64,000 nt of DNA from Akkermansiaceae bacterium (lineage in GTDB: Bacteria > Verrucomicrobiota > Verrucomicrobiia > Verrucomicrobiales > Akkermansiaceae): NCBI GenBank assembly GCA_024233115.1, contig JACKQB010000006.1:310001-374000 (forward strand), given 5' to 3'. A model generated the notes under the pieces. The model did no database searches and was not told the origin of the DNA. It saw nothing but the letters and a program-made list of their open reading frames with translations. Positions 27,010 through 35,479 of this stretch are shown piece by piece. Position numbers and translations under genes: made by a program. The stretch's first letter is position 1, and every line of letters begins with the position of its first letter.

Positions 27010-27867
27010 CTACAAGCGGCGGCGGCTCAGAGCCAGGGTGATGATACCTCCGCAGAGCAACACGGCCGACGAAGGCTCCGGCACGACGGCAAATGTTCCC
27101 GTTCCAGTGAATTCCGTTCCCCCGAGGGCAAGGTCGTTGAGTTCCGTCGCGGTGTAGGTGCCGATCGCGAGCGAGGTGCCGTTCAAGGTGCTGCCTTCTC
27201 CAAAGGTATACGTTTTTCCAGCATTGAGATGAAAGATCCCGTCGTCCCCCGTGAAGACATAGTCGGCCGCGTATAAATTGTTGGCGATGTTCAAGGTCCC
27301 CTGGGCCATCAGGATGTTGCCGGCCCAGGTATTGGCAGCGTTAACGATATTCACAGTGGACCCCACCGCATCGGTTGAACCCACACCCACCCTGATCGTA
27401 CCTGCACCGCTCAGCAGAGTGGTCAGGGTCAGGACGCGGGTGTCTGAGTTGCCGTTGAAAAAATTCACCTGCACCCCGTCGGCGATGTCCATGGTTCCGG
27501 CCAGGGATTTGCTCCCGCCTGAAGACAGACCGACGCTGGCATTGCCAGTGAAACTCAGGTTGTTGATGGTGGTTGTTGTGCCATCCCCTGCAACAATACC
27601 CAGCGAGCCAGTACTAAATGTCAGGGAATCCCCGCCGAATGTGTCGCCTGGGCTACCCGTCGGCGTGCGCAGTGAATAATTCGATGACACCAGATAGTCT
27701 CCCCCCGAGTGAGGTGCCAGTCCATCACTCCAATATCCCGAATTGTTCCAGCCCACGCCCCCGGGCATGGAGGCCGTCAAGGTCACGGCCGCATGTAACC
27801 CGGTGGTGAGCAGGGAGGTCATCAGGACAAGGGCGAGTTTGGTTTTGCTGTTGGAAATTGTCTTCAT
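27010..27867 (-). CDS. PEP-CTERM sorted exported protein with autotransporter-like repeats
   Basis: A 285-residue exported protein. The signal peptide is KTKLALVLMTSLLTTGLHA. The body carries Gly/Ser/Thr-rich beta-helix-like repeats (TTTINNLSFTGNASVGLSSG, LTTLLSGAGTIRVGVGST, NTWAGNILMAQGTLNIANN) of the type found in passenger domains of autotransporters, followed by the tail VVPEPSSAVLLCGGIITLAL. The NAANTW-AGNI-GTLNI unit is the 'autotransporter-associated beta strand' repeat. I start at ATG 27867; the frame stays open further upstream but has no export signal there. Convergent with the preceding PEP-CTERM gene, 49 bases apart. Confidence 0.82.
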   Translation of the reverse strand: MKTISNSKTKLALVLMTSLLTTGLHAAVTLTASMPGGVGWNNSGYWSDGLAPHSGGDYLVSSNYSLRTPTGSPGDTFGGDSLTFSTGSLGIVAGDGTTTTINNLSFTGNASVGLSSGGSKSLAGTMDIADGVQVNFFNGNSDTRVLTLTTLLSGAGTIRVGVGSTDAVGSTVNIVNAANTWAGNILMAQGTLNIANNLYAADYVFTGDDGIFHLNAGKTYTFGEGSTLNGTSLAIGTYTATELNDLALGGTEFTGTGTFAVVPEPSSAVLLCGGIITLALSRRRL

Positions 27868-28030
27868 GGAGGTATAATGAACGTCGGTTAAATCGTTGGA
27901 GGGGAATCTCAAGTTGCATCCTTGGGATGCCCCACGGGGGACTCCATTACAATTATAAAGACAAACCCTGTCAAAAACAAATGCGGCAAAAAACGCACCC
28001 CTAAGCCCGTATGGCCCTAAAAGAACGAAA

Positions 28031-28066
28031 GGTGCCGCTTGCTCCGGCGTAATCAACTGCGGCACC
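28031..28066. other. Stem-loop in leader of the SGNH gene
   Basis: GGTGCCGC and GCGGCACC form a perfect 8-bp stem around a ~20-base loop, ending 24 bases before the SGNH start codon. There is no U-tract, so a terminator is unlikely. It could be a leader structure or protein site. Confidence 0.4.
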
Positions 28067-28090
28067 CTCGAGACCCCTAACATTCACATC

Positions 28091-29359
28091 ATGATCAAAT
28101 CGAACTCCACTCTGTTACTCCCTTGTTTTTCCCTTTTGTTAGGAACCCTGCATTCAGGAGCCGCCACTCCGGACCCGCTTGTCCAATGGCATGAAGCGGC
28201 CGATCTCAACGGCGCGGAGAAACTGCTCTCCTATCATTCCAAGGTGACCGATGCGCAGCAAGGCAAGGTGCTTCAGATCAGCGCGGAACCTGTTACAAAA
28301 ATAAGTAAAAAATCGACCACCTGGCTGAAGGCGTTCACCCGCTTGCCCGTCACCGCACCACCGGAGGGAAGCGCCGGGATTTCGTTCGAATACAAAGGCA
28401 ACGGCAGCCCCTATTTTGCCAGTGTGATGGTGGGCAGGGACGACAACCTGTTTCTCGGCTACGAGGTGACGTTCCCGCTCGACTCCACCGAGTGGCGCAG
28501 CATGACCGTGCCCTGGTCGGATTTCGTCAACAACTCGCTGCCTTGGGACAAACAGGCGCGACTCTCCATGAAGGATTTCGCCATCACCCCGGAGGAGGTC
28601 AAGTGGGTCGGGTTCGGTCGCGGCAACTGCTTCCACAATTTCTACACACCGAACTTCGGGTTTTCGATACGCAACATCCGCGCGGTCAGCTCGCTGCCCC
28701 AACAAACGGCAGCCTCCTACTCCAAAGGCCTCAACCACGTCACCGGCCTGATCCAACAGAAGCAGCCGGTCAAGATCCTCCTGCTGGGCGACTCGATCAC
28801 CGACTTTGGAAAAAACCGTTCCTACGGCTGGCACTTCGCCCAATTTCTCCAGAAAAAACGCAGGCTGCCTGCCTGCCCGGTGGCGAACACCGGCGTCGCC
28901 GGGCACTCCGTGCGCGCCGGTTCGATTGTCCTGCCGCGTTCGCTGCGTGCCATGCCGCAGCCGGACCTGGTCTGCATCATGTACGGAGCCAACGACTGCA
29001 AGGCGGTGACCCACGGCTTCGATGAGGCTGTGTTCGCAAAAAACCTCGGCCACATGATCGACCGCGTGCGCGCCGCCACCGGTGGCAAAGCCGACATCGT
29101 GCTGCTCAACGGAGTGCCGCGTTTGAATAAAAAGGGCGGCACCACCACCGGCGAGGTCGAAAAAATCGTCGGTGCCTTCAATACCGTGGCCAAGGAAAAA
29201 GAGGTCGCTCTGTGCGACACCTTCACCGCCTACCTCGCCCTCACCCCCGACCAGAAACAAGCCTACTACCGCGACACCGTGCACCAGAACCAGACCGGCC
29301 TCACCGCCATCGGCGAGATGCTCTTCAAGTTCATCGACAGCACCGTGCCGCGCGACTAA
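28091..29359 (+). CDS. Exported SGNH-hydrolase esterase with N-terminal CBM-like domain
   Basis: Probably a carbohydrate O-acyl esterase. 422 residues. The signal peptide is at residues 1-25 (LLLPCFSLLLGTLHSGAA). Residues ~30-200 form a CIA30/CBM-like beta-sandwich (GISFEYKGNGSPYFASVMVG, VKWVGFGRGN). The SGNH domain has GDSIT (nucleophile Ser), the Gly block NTGVAGHS, the Asn block YGANDC and the catalytic Asp/His in DTVHQNQTG. Esterases of this type remove acetyl groups so that lyases and hydrolases can reach the chain. It stands alone on the plus strand amid uronate-polymer genes. Confidence 0.85.
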   Translation: MIKSNSTLLLPCFSLLLGTLHSGAATPDPLVQWHEAADLNGAEKLLSYHSKVTDAQQGKVLQISAEPVTKISKKSTTWLKAFTRLPVTAPPEGSAGISFEYKGNGSPYFASVMVGRDDNLFLGYEVTFPLDSTEWRSMTVPWSDFVNNSLPWDKQARLSMKDFAITPEEVKWVGFGRGNCFHNFYTPNFGFSIRNIRAVSSLPQQTAASYSKGLNHVTGLIQQKQPVKILLLGDSITDFGKNRSYGWHFAQFLQKKRRLPACPVANTGVAGHSVRAGSIVLPRSLRAMPQPDLVCIMYGANDCKAVTHGFDEAVFAKNLGHMIDRVRAATGGKADIVLLNGVPRLNKKGGTTTGEVEKIVGAFNTVAKEKEVALCDTFTAYLALTPDQKQAYYRDTVHQNQTGLTAIGEMLFKFIDSTVPRD

Positions 29360-29454
29360 AGACGGAGCCACCCAAAGGGAGCCAACCTTTGGTAAATGTC
29401 AGGCGACAACACTTAAGCTCTGCGGCGGCCAGCGAGGAAGAGCCCCCTTGCATT

Positions 29455-29702
29455 TTATCCAACCGCTTTCTTCATCTCCTCGAAGACTTCGGGATGCGCT
29501 TCATTTTGGCACCACTGTTTAATCGACTTCCAATCGATTTTTTTAGATTGCCGAAGGCATACGAGGACAGCTTGATCAAAGTAATCGCGTGATTTCCAGC
29601 TCCACCGACAAGAACGGATTCGATGCCGTTTTTCTCCAGGTGAAAGGCGACGTATTTCCAGAGCTCTTCCTCGGTGCAGCTTTTCCATGGTGGGGGTTTC
29701 AT
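29455..29702 (-). pseudogene. Decayed nucleotidyltransferase (internal deletion plus frameshift)
   Basis: From ATG 29702 the frame reads MKPPPWKSCTEEELWKYVAF, then GIESVLVGGA, the start of a nucleotidyltransferase fold. It then loses register: the neighbouring frame continues with SRDYFDQAVLVCLRQSKKID and ends FEEMKKAVG at 29455. The C-terminal piece matches the usual end of such proteins. The catalytic block that should follow VGGA (a Ser plus Asp-x-Asp) and about 100 residues of the core are absent, so an internal deletion shifted the frame. It is divergent from a small winged-helix gene, an arrangement seen for two-gene nucleotidyltransferase cassettes. Confidence 0.7.
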
Positions 29703-29739
29703 GATCGGGCGCTCAGTTAAGACTTGATAAAGCATTCAT

Positions 29740-29760
29740 ATGACTGTATATACAAGTCAT
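29740..29760. promoter_or_regulatory. Palindromic operator before the winged-helix gene
   Basis: A 21-base near-perfect palindrome with arms ATGACT and AGTCAT around an AT-rich centre (19 of 21 positions symmetric). It lies 7 bases before the winged-helix start and between it and the divergent nucleotidyltransferase remnant, so autoregulation is likely. Confidence 0.6.
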
Positions 29761-29767
29761 CATTTAA

Positions 29768-30109
29768 ATGAAGACTGTGTTACAAGATCTCTTTGGAAGC
29801 CGCTCGGCTGAGGGGGTCCTTATGTATTTGTATCATTATGGCGAGGGCTATGGAAGAGGCATTGCCTCAGACTTGGAATTATCCTTGGAGTCGGTACAGC
29901 GACAACTTGACAAGCTGGAGCGTGTTCGTGTTCTGGTGACTCGTAAGCTGGGTAGAACGCTCGTCTTTTCATGGAATGAAAAATCAAAGACAGCTCGAAA
30001 GGTCAAAGATCTGGTTGCGACCGTTTACGAGGGGATTCCTTTGGAAAGAAGGGCAGAGATTTTTTCTGCTCGAAGACGCCCCAGATCGAAGGACAAGCCG
30101 GTTTTGTAA
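29768..30109 (+). CDS. Small winged-helix DNA-binding protein
   Basis: A 113-residue protein with a winged helix-turn-helix over most of its length: SAEGVLMYLYHYGEGYGRGI, ASDLELSLESVQRQLDKLE as the HTH, and VRVLVTRKLGRTLVFSWNEK as the wing. The C-terminus is basic (SARRRPRSKDKPV). Its likely role is a repressor of itself and its former divergent partner, now a pseudogene. The lower G+C of this block compared with its neighbours, its palindromic operator and the decayed partner suggest a horizontally acquired module. Confidence 0.72.
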   Translation: MKTVLQDLFGSRSAEGVLMYLYHYGEGYGRGIASDLELSLESVQRQLDKLERVRVLVTRKLGRTLVFSWNEKSKTARKVKDLVATVYEGIPLERRAEIFSARRRPRSKDKPVL

Positions 30110-30194
30110 ATTCTTTGGGCTCTGCGTAAGCAGTGGTCATATGCTTCCATCACTCGATGCCCTCCAGCTTGATCGCCGCGTTGCTGCAAGCGGG

Positions 30195-31727
30195 TCATTT
30201 CGCCTTTTTGGCGCACTGGTCGAGGTAGAGGGAGGCGGGGGTGATGTCGCCCTGGTTGAGTTTCTCGGTGTAGATCCAGTCGTTGACTACGTCCTTGGTG
30301 CTGCCGCCGACGTGTAGCAGGCCGTCCTCGCAGCGCACGCCGACGACGATGCTGCCGGGGATGCCTTTGTGGGCGTTGCTATCGATTTTTCCTCCGCGCT
30401 CCTTGAGCAAGGAGCTGTCATTGGTGTAGCCGCTGAACAGCAGGTGGCTGGGGTTCAGCGATTTGCCGCAGTTGATGTTCCAGAAGATGTTGTAGTTGCC
30501 GCTGTGAGGGGAGCAGGCGCCGTCGCCTGTGATGCGGGCGCCGTCGATCTGCTCGAAGAGGTTGTTCATGGCAAAGCCGTCGCCGGAGGCTAACAGGATG
30601 TTGCCGCCCTGGTCGAAGGTGATTTTGCGGAAGACATTGCCGTGGGCGCTGCCCATGAGCCCGACGCCTTTCTTGGCGGTCACGGAGTAGTGGATGTTCT
30701 GCACCAGGCAGTCCCAGCTGCGGTTCAGGCGCACGGTGCCCTCGAGTGCTTGGTCGCCGGAGATTTCGATCTGGTTGATGGTGCCGTTTTTGACGTCGCG
30801 CATCGAGATCGCGTTACAGAAATTGTGCACCACCAAGTTTTCTAACACAATATCGGCGGCATCGTAAACGCTGATGCCGTAGGCGATGGGTTTGCGCCCC
30901 TTGAATTGCAGTTTCAGCCGGTTGAAATGGACTCCTTTCAGCATGTCGGTGCGCATACGGAAGTTCGACAACCAGGTGGGGCCGTCCCAGGGGATCGGCA
31001 TCGCCGGGGAGAAGCGGAAACCCATACCCGGACCAAAGACCTCGGTGACGGTGACCGCGCGGCGATAGGGGGTGTAGGCGCTGAACAACCTGTGCTCACG
31101 GGTGACCACGTCCTCTTGCTGGGTGGGTTCGGTGAGCAGGTAACTGAGTTTGCCACCGGTGTTGATGCCATACAGATCGAGGATATCGCCGACCTTGAAC
31201 TCCACCTTGGGTGAGGTCGGTTTGATTTTGCTGCCATGCCTCAGCACGCCGGTGGTGAGTGTGTGCATGGTTTTGGTGTTGGCGTTCAGTTTGCCGATTC
31301 TGAACAGGGGGGTGCTGTAACCGATGTCGGCGGAGGAGTTTAAGACGATCACCGTGTCTCCGGCACCCTGCACGCGGAGGTTTCCGGTCTGGACCAGCAG
31401 GCTTTGGCTGACCAGGTATTCGCCGTTCTCGAACAGCAGCTCACCGCCCTGGTTGGCCTCGATGGCATCGAATGCCTTTTGCAGCGCCTCGCTGTCGTCC
31501 TTGTCGTCGTTGGGCAACGCGCCGAAGTCCTTGGCGTGGAATTTTTTCAAATCCGCGGGCAGCTTTGTCTGGTTTCCGGCATGGGAAAAATCGACGATGC
31601 GCGACTGCTTAGGTTTCTGGTAGTAGTGGCTGAGGATGTCCGGCACCGTGGGTGCTTTGGTCGGGGGCTGTTCCTGGGCAAGGCAGACGCCGGCGGCCAG
31701 CAGCGTGGTGATGAGTGAGTGTTTCAC
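30195..31727 (-). CDS. Exported right-handed beta-helix protein (pectate-lyase/GH28-like fold)
   Basis: A 510-residue exported protein with signal peptide MKHSLITTLLAAGVCLA. The N-terminal motif FHAKDFGALPNDDKDDSEAL-QKAFDAI is the classic opening of pectate-lyase-3/GH28-type beta-helices. A long run of helix rungs follows (LRVQGAGDTVIVLNSSADIG, ADIVLENLVVHNFCNAISMR, TINQIEISGDQALEGTVRLN). GH28 catalytic Asp clusters are not obvious, so a lyase or other activity is possible. The start codon is 3 bases after the stop of the large heparinase-like gene on the same strand, so translation is probably coupled and they act on the same polymer. Confidence 0.8.
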   Translation of the reverse strand: MKHSLITTLLAAGVCLAQEQPPTKAPTVPDILSHYYQKPKQSRIVDFSHAGNQTKLPADLKKFHAKDFGALPNDDKDDSEALQKAFDAIEANQGGELLFENGEYLVSQSLLVQTGNLRVQGAGDTVIVLNSSADIGYSTPLFRIGKLNANTKTMHTLTTGVLRHGSKIKPTSPKVEFKVGDILDLYGINTGGKLSYLLTEPTQQEDVVTREHRLFSAYTPYRRAVTVTEVFGPGMGFRFSPAMPIPWDGPTWLSNFRMRTDMLKGVHFNRLKLQFKGRKPIAYGISVYDAADIVLENLVVHNFCNAISMRDVKNGTINQIEISGDQALEGTVRLNRSWDCLVQNIHYSVTAKKGVGLMGSAHGNVFRKITFDQGGNILLASGDGFAMNNLFEQIDGARITGDGACSPHSGNYNIFWNINCGKSLNPSHLLFSGYTNDSSLLKERGGKIDSNAHKGIPGSIVVGVRCEDGLLHVGGSTKDVVNDWIYTEKLNQGDITPASLYLDQCAKKAK

Positions 31728-31730
31728 GGA

Positions 31731-34700
31731 TTATTTCGGTTGTGGTTCGGTGGCCGGGGTGATTTCGAGCTGGTGACGACCGGCGGGGATGCTCAGCACG
31801 GTGTGGTCGCCGCCGTCGGTCACCTCGATGCCGCCGACCGCCCGGATGTTCAGTTGGGCCGGGATGGTGAGCACCGCCTGGGCGGTGGTATGGATGATCA
31901 GGTGGTTGTTATCGCGTCGGCATGAAAAATGCCCGGGCATCCGGACCGCGTCATTTTTCTGGATGGAATAGAGCATGAGGGGATCGCCCGGCTGCACGGT
32001 TTCGGGCAGCTTGTCCTTCAGGTAGATTCCGTGGGTGACCCACTCGGCGGAGCCGCCGGACTTGGCACCGGTCTGCACCGTGCGGAAATCCTGCCTGGGG
32101 AAATAGACCAACCTGCCGAGGCCGTCCTGGCCGGTGGGTTTGAAGCGTTCGCAGGAATCGAAGTGGACAAACTTGCGGTGGTTTTCCAGCCGGTTGACCC
32201 GCAGGGCGGCGAGGATGAACGGTGGGTTGCCCTGGAGATCGATCCGGTAGTGGTGGTCGCCGAGTGCGGTCACCTTTTCAATCTGGTAGTTCGACTGGTG
32301 GGTGGGGTTTTGTTGGTGGCCTACAAAAACGATGCCACCGGCATAAGTGCGCGGCGCGGCGAGCAGTGCCGAGCTCTTGACGATCAAGGCGCTTTGCCCC
32401 GGTGTGCCGGTGATGTCCCCCTGCACCCCCACCAGAGTCAGCTCGGGTTCCGGTGCCATTTCCAGCGACCATCCGGCGGCGGAAAAGGACGTGCCCTGAT
32501 AGAGGGTCAGCTCCATCTCCGCGGGAGAGAGTTTGCCGAGACGCCCCTGCATGTGCAGCGCCGCCTTGTTGTTCTCAAAACGGTCCTCGCCAGGGTTGGT
32601 GATCAGGTAAACGGGATTCTTCGCGGCGTCCTTGAGAATCACCGCCGAGCGATCGGTGAGTGCCGGGTTGTCGTCGGCCACATAGTCCACGCTGGAGAGC
32701 ACGGCGCCCTGGGCTTTTTTAAACGGTTCGAGGATATTGATGAAGGTGCTGCTGAGGGTGCCGTCGCCTTGTTTCTGACGGTGCTGGGTCAGGTGGTCGA
32801 GCGCCTCTTGGTAACACACCAGTTTGTTGGTGTAGGGGCCCGGACCGACCACCACACCCGGCCAGGGGATGCGCGCGCCGAGGTTTTTCTCGTTGGCAGG
32901 TGAGCCGTTGGTCTTGGCCCACATGCGCAGCTCGATGGGCTCGCGCAGGAAGGGCTCAGGCTCGCGGTCGTAGATGTAGCGTTTCGGGTCCACCGTCCAT
33001 TGCATCGACCACGCTTGTTGTGGTTTGGGCTGCCAGGAGCGGATTTGGGTCACCTGCTCGGAATCGTGGCCATAGACATTGGGATCGACCTCATTTTTCA
33101 TTTCGGCGATCAGCTTGAAGGTGTTTCTGCGGGCGATCTTACCGCTTTCCGCACCTGGTTTCGGCTGGGCGTGGGCGTTGAAATACTCCAGCAGGTTGGG
33201 CTCCGGCTCGGGTTTCGCCTTGCCCAGGCTGGACGTGCCAGGCTCGCCGGCGACGTGCCAGTAGACATCATGGCGATCGCCACCCACGAGGCGGTAAACA
33301 CTCATCAGCACCGAACGGCCGCCGGGCATGCCGACCGAGACCAGCTGGCGGTCGTGACAACTGATCTGGCCGTCGAATTTTTCGAAATTCTCCTTTGGCA
33401 GCTCCACCTGGACCAGGCGCAGCGAGGGGTCCTCCGCCGAGGCGTAGTAGGCGTGCATGCGGGTGTTCGGGTCATCGCCCTGATTGCCGTTGATGGTGGC
33501 GGTGTTGTGGGCCTCAAGGGACGCCTGGAACCAGGGTCGCTGCGGTTTCAGCTTGAACGGGGTCTCGGGAAATCCGGGCTGGCTGTAATCCGCCGTCATG
33601 CCGCGCGCGGCGTATCCGAGCTCGGGCAGCAGGCTGACGCCCTCGTAGAACAACTGGAGGTTCAGTCGGCTGCCCTGGGTGTGCAGGGTGGAGCTGCGGA
33701 AATCCATGATCGACTCCATGCGGTCGCCCGGTTTGCCGGAGCGCAGGCAGGCAACACCGCGCGACGGCTGGAGCTGGGAGACCGGCAGTTTTCCGTAGGC
33801 GGGTTGTTCGTACGGCTTGAAAACCGTCGAGCGGAAAAACCCGAGGTGGGCGTCGCCGCTTTGGTTTTCAATGCCCCAGAGGGTGCGGATCGGGTAGCTG
33901 CCTTGGCGGATGATTTCATGCAGCAGCGGGCGCTGCGCGGCGAACTCCGCCACCACCTTGTCGCCGAAGCGTTCCTTCATGCCGTCGAGCAACATCCAGT
34001 CGAGCATACCGGCGTAATGGGACGAGCCCTCGACCGAAGCCCCGTCGTCGTAATAGTGGTTGGTGAGATAGTCGAAATAGACGTGTTGCAAGTTCTCAAA
34101 CAGCACCTGGTCCTGGCTGGCGATGGCGATGGACAGGCTGTCCGGCAGGGTGTAGCCGAGGAAATTTCCGCGTCGTTGGGCGGCGTGGCGGACGAAGCAG
34201 AACAGGTCACGCAGCGCGGACTCCACCTGCTTCCGGGATGCTTCATCGAGGTCGGCGGCGACCGCGCCGTAGGCTTCGGCGAGCAGCGCCATCAAACCGC
34301 GTTCGTTGGGAAACATCCTCCAGATCGACAGGCTGGATTCCTCCAGCGACAGCAGTTCGCCGTCCTTAAAATGTTTCAGCAATGCGGCGGACTCCTGCTT
34401 GCTCAGCGGGCCGGACTCCGGCTTCCAGCGCGTGCCGCGCGGGGGTACCAGGGACGTTGGAAAATCACTGCTTTCGGCCGGTTGGTAGTGGCGGAAGTTG
34501 ACACACCACGGTTGATTGGCGAGGCGGGCGGGCAGTGCCTTGACCAGCTCGACCAGCATCGCGCGCGCCTTCGGGTCTTGCTTTCCGACGGCAGTATAAA
34601 TCAGAAAACCGAGATTTTTTTGCAGGAATTCCGCCTGGGCCGCCGCCATTTCCTGACCTGGATGGAACCATTCGCTGGCGTCCTCCGCGCCTTCCGGCGC

Positions 34701-35351
34701 GTAGTAGTGATAGACCAGCTCGCGACCGTCCGGCAGCAGCGTTTTCACGTCCAGGTTCGGTTTCGCCGGATAATCCGCGGGCATGTCCGCCTCATTCAGG
34801 AAGACCTCCGCGCCGCAGCACTTCGCTTGCAGTGGTTTCTTCGCACGTCCGGGACCATAGTTCAGTCCGGCAAAGGTTTTTTGGCAAAACGGACATGGTA
34901 TTTTGCCGCGGTTCGACTGCGCCGGGAACGCCGGCAACATCTGAGCCCACAGCGCGCCGCCCTTGCCGTCTTCCTGGGAGTAAAAGGGGGTCTTTTTCAC
35001 CACCCAGTCAGACTCTAACATAATCGAATTACTAAACGTCATCGCCGGTCTGCCCAACTCGCCGAGGAAGGCCGCGGAGGTGTTGTAGTTCCTTCCGAAC
35101 CGCCCCTGTTGGCTGGGATGGGGATCGAGCCAGCCCTTGATCATGCGCATGGGGTCACTGCCGAAAATCTGACTGGCCGGCGGCACCGGGTCGTGTTTCA
35201 CCGAGACCACGCTGTCCTTGAGCCACGCGGCCTGCGGCCATGCCCGCTGGGGGGAGTTCTCCGCGTCGGCGGCAGGTGTGTCAGCGCCCGCTGGAGCGGC
35301 AACCAGGACGGCGAGCGCCGGAGCCGCCAGCGTGCGCACAAGGTGACGCAT
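31731..35351 (-). CDS. Very large exported heparinase II/III-like polysaccharide lyase
   Basis: About 1206 residues from ATG 35351, with signal peptide RHLVRTLAAPALAVLVAAPAGA; ATG 35387 is an alternative start. Residues ~165-210 hold a Cys-rich knot (KIPCPFCQKTF ... AKCCGAEVF) that looks like a zinc ribbon. An alpha-rich toroid region follows, with the lyase motif DDGASVEGSSHYAGMLDW (candidate catalytic Tyr/His). The C-terminal beta-sheet domain contains LEAHNTATINGNQGDD, the conserved heparinase-II/III histidine segment. It is roughly 400-500 residues longer than usual PL12/PL15/PL17-type enzymes. It likely cleaves an acidic, uronate-containing polymer outside the cytoplasm; the exact polymer is unknown. 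Confidence 0.82.
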   Translation of the reverse strand: MRHLVRTLAAPALAVLVAAPAGADTPAADAENSPQRAWPQAAWLKDSVVSVKHDPVPPASQIFGSDPMRMIKGWLDPHPSQQGRFGRNYNTSAAFLGELGRPAMTFSNSIMLESDWVVKKTPFYSQEDGKGGALWAQMLPAFPAQSNRGKIPCPFCQKTFAGLNYGPGRAKKPLQAKCCGAEVFLNEADMPADYPAKPNLDVKTLLPDGRELVYHYYAPEGAEDASEWFHPGQEMAAAQAEFLQKNLGFLIYTAVGKQDPKARAMLVELVKALPARLANQPWCVNFRHYQPAESSDFPTSLVPPRGTRWKPESGPLSKQESAALLKHFKDGELLSLEESSLSIWRMFPNERGLMALLAEAYGAVAADLDEASRKQVESALRDLFCFVRHAAQRRGNFLGYTLPDSLSIAIASQDQVLFENLQHVYFDYLTNHYYDDGASVEGSSHYAGMLDWMLLDGMKERFGDKVVAEFAAQRPLLHEIIRQGSYPIRTLWGIENQSGDAHLGFFRSTVFKPYEQPAYGKLPVSQLQPSRGVACLRSGKPGDRMESIMDFRSSTLHTQGSRLNLQLFYEGVSLLPELGYAARGMTADYSQPGFPETPFKLKPQRPWFQASLEAHNTATINGNQGDDPNTRMHAYYASAEDPSLRLVQVELPKENFEKFDGQISCHDRQLVSVGMPGGRSVLMSVYRLVGGDRHDVYWHVAGEPGTSSLGKAKPEPEPNLLEYFNAHAQPKPGAESGKIARRNTFKLIAEMKNEVDPNVYGHDSEQVTQIRSWQPKPQQAWSMQWTVDPKRYIYDREPEPFLREPIELRMWAKTNGSPANEKNLGARIPWPGVVVGPGPYTNKLVCYQEALDHLTQHRQKQGDGTLSSTFINILEPFKKAQGAVLSSVDYVADDNPALTDRSAVILKDAAKNPVYLITNPGEDRFENNKAALHMQGRLGKLSPAEMELTLYQGTSFSAAGWSLEMAPEPELTLVGVQGDITGTPGQSALIVKSSALLAAPRTYAGGIVFVGHQQNPTHQSNYQIEKVTALGDHHYRIDLQGNPPFILAALRVNRLENHRKFVHFDSCERFKPTGQDGLGRLVYFPRQDFRTVQTGAKSGGSAEWVTHGIYLKDKLPETVQPGDPLMLYSIQKNDAVRMPGHFSCRRDNNHLIIHTTAQAVLTIPAQLNIRAVGGIEVTDGGDHTVLSIPAGRHQLEITPATEPQPK

Positions 35352-35479
35352 CGTGACACGGGGTGAATGGGTGGATGGTGTTATCATGTTGTGAAAAATC
35401 GGGCACCCGCTGTCGGGTGTAGGGAGAAATGAAACGCACCACGGCGGCCACGACCCGGATTGCGCATTGCGGGAAAATG

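Noticed and set aside
29371..29391. Hairpin CCAAAGG/CCTTTGG after the SGNH gene as a terminator
   Set aside because: The stem is good but no U-tract follows; left unassigned.
33000..35018. 672-codon open frame antisense to the heparinase-like gene
   Set aside because: Composition is that of a shadow frame in GC-rich DNA and shows no family motifs, while the opposite strand has signal peptide, motifs and operon context. Similar antisense frames at 28154-29371 and 24915-26069 were rejected for the same reason.
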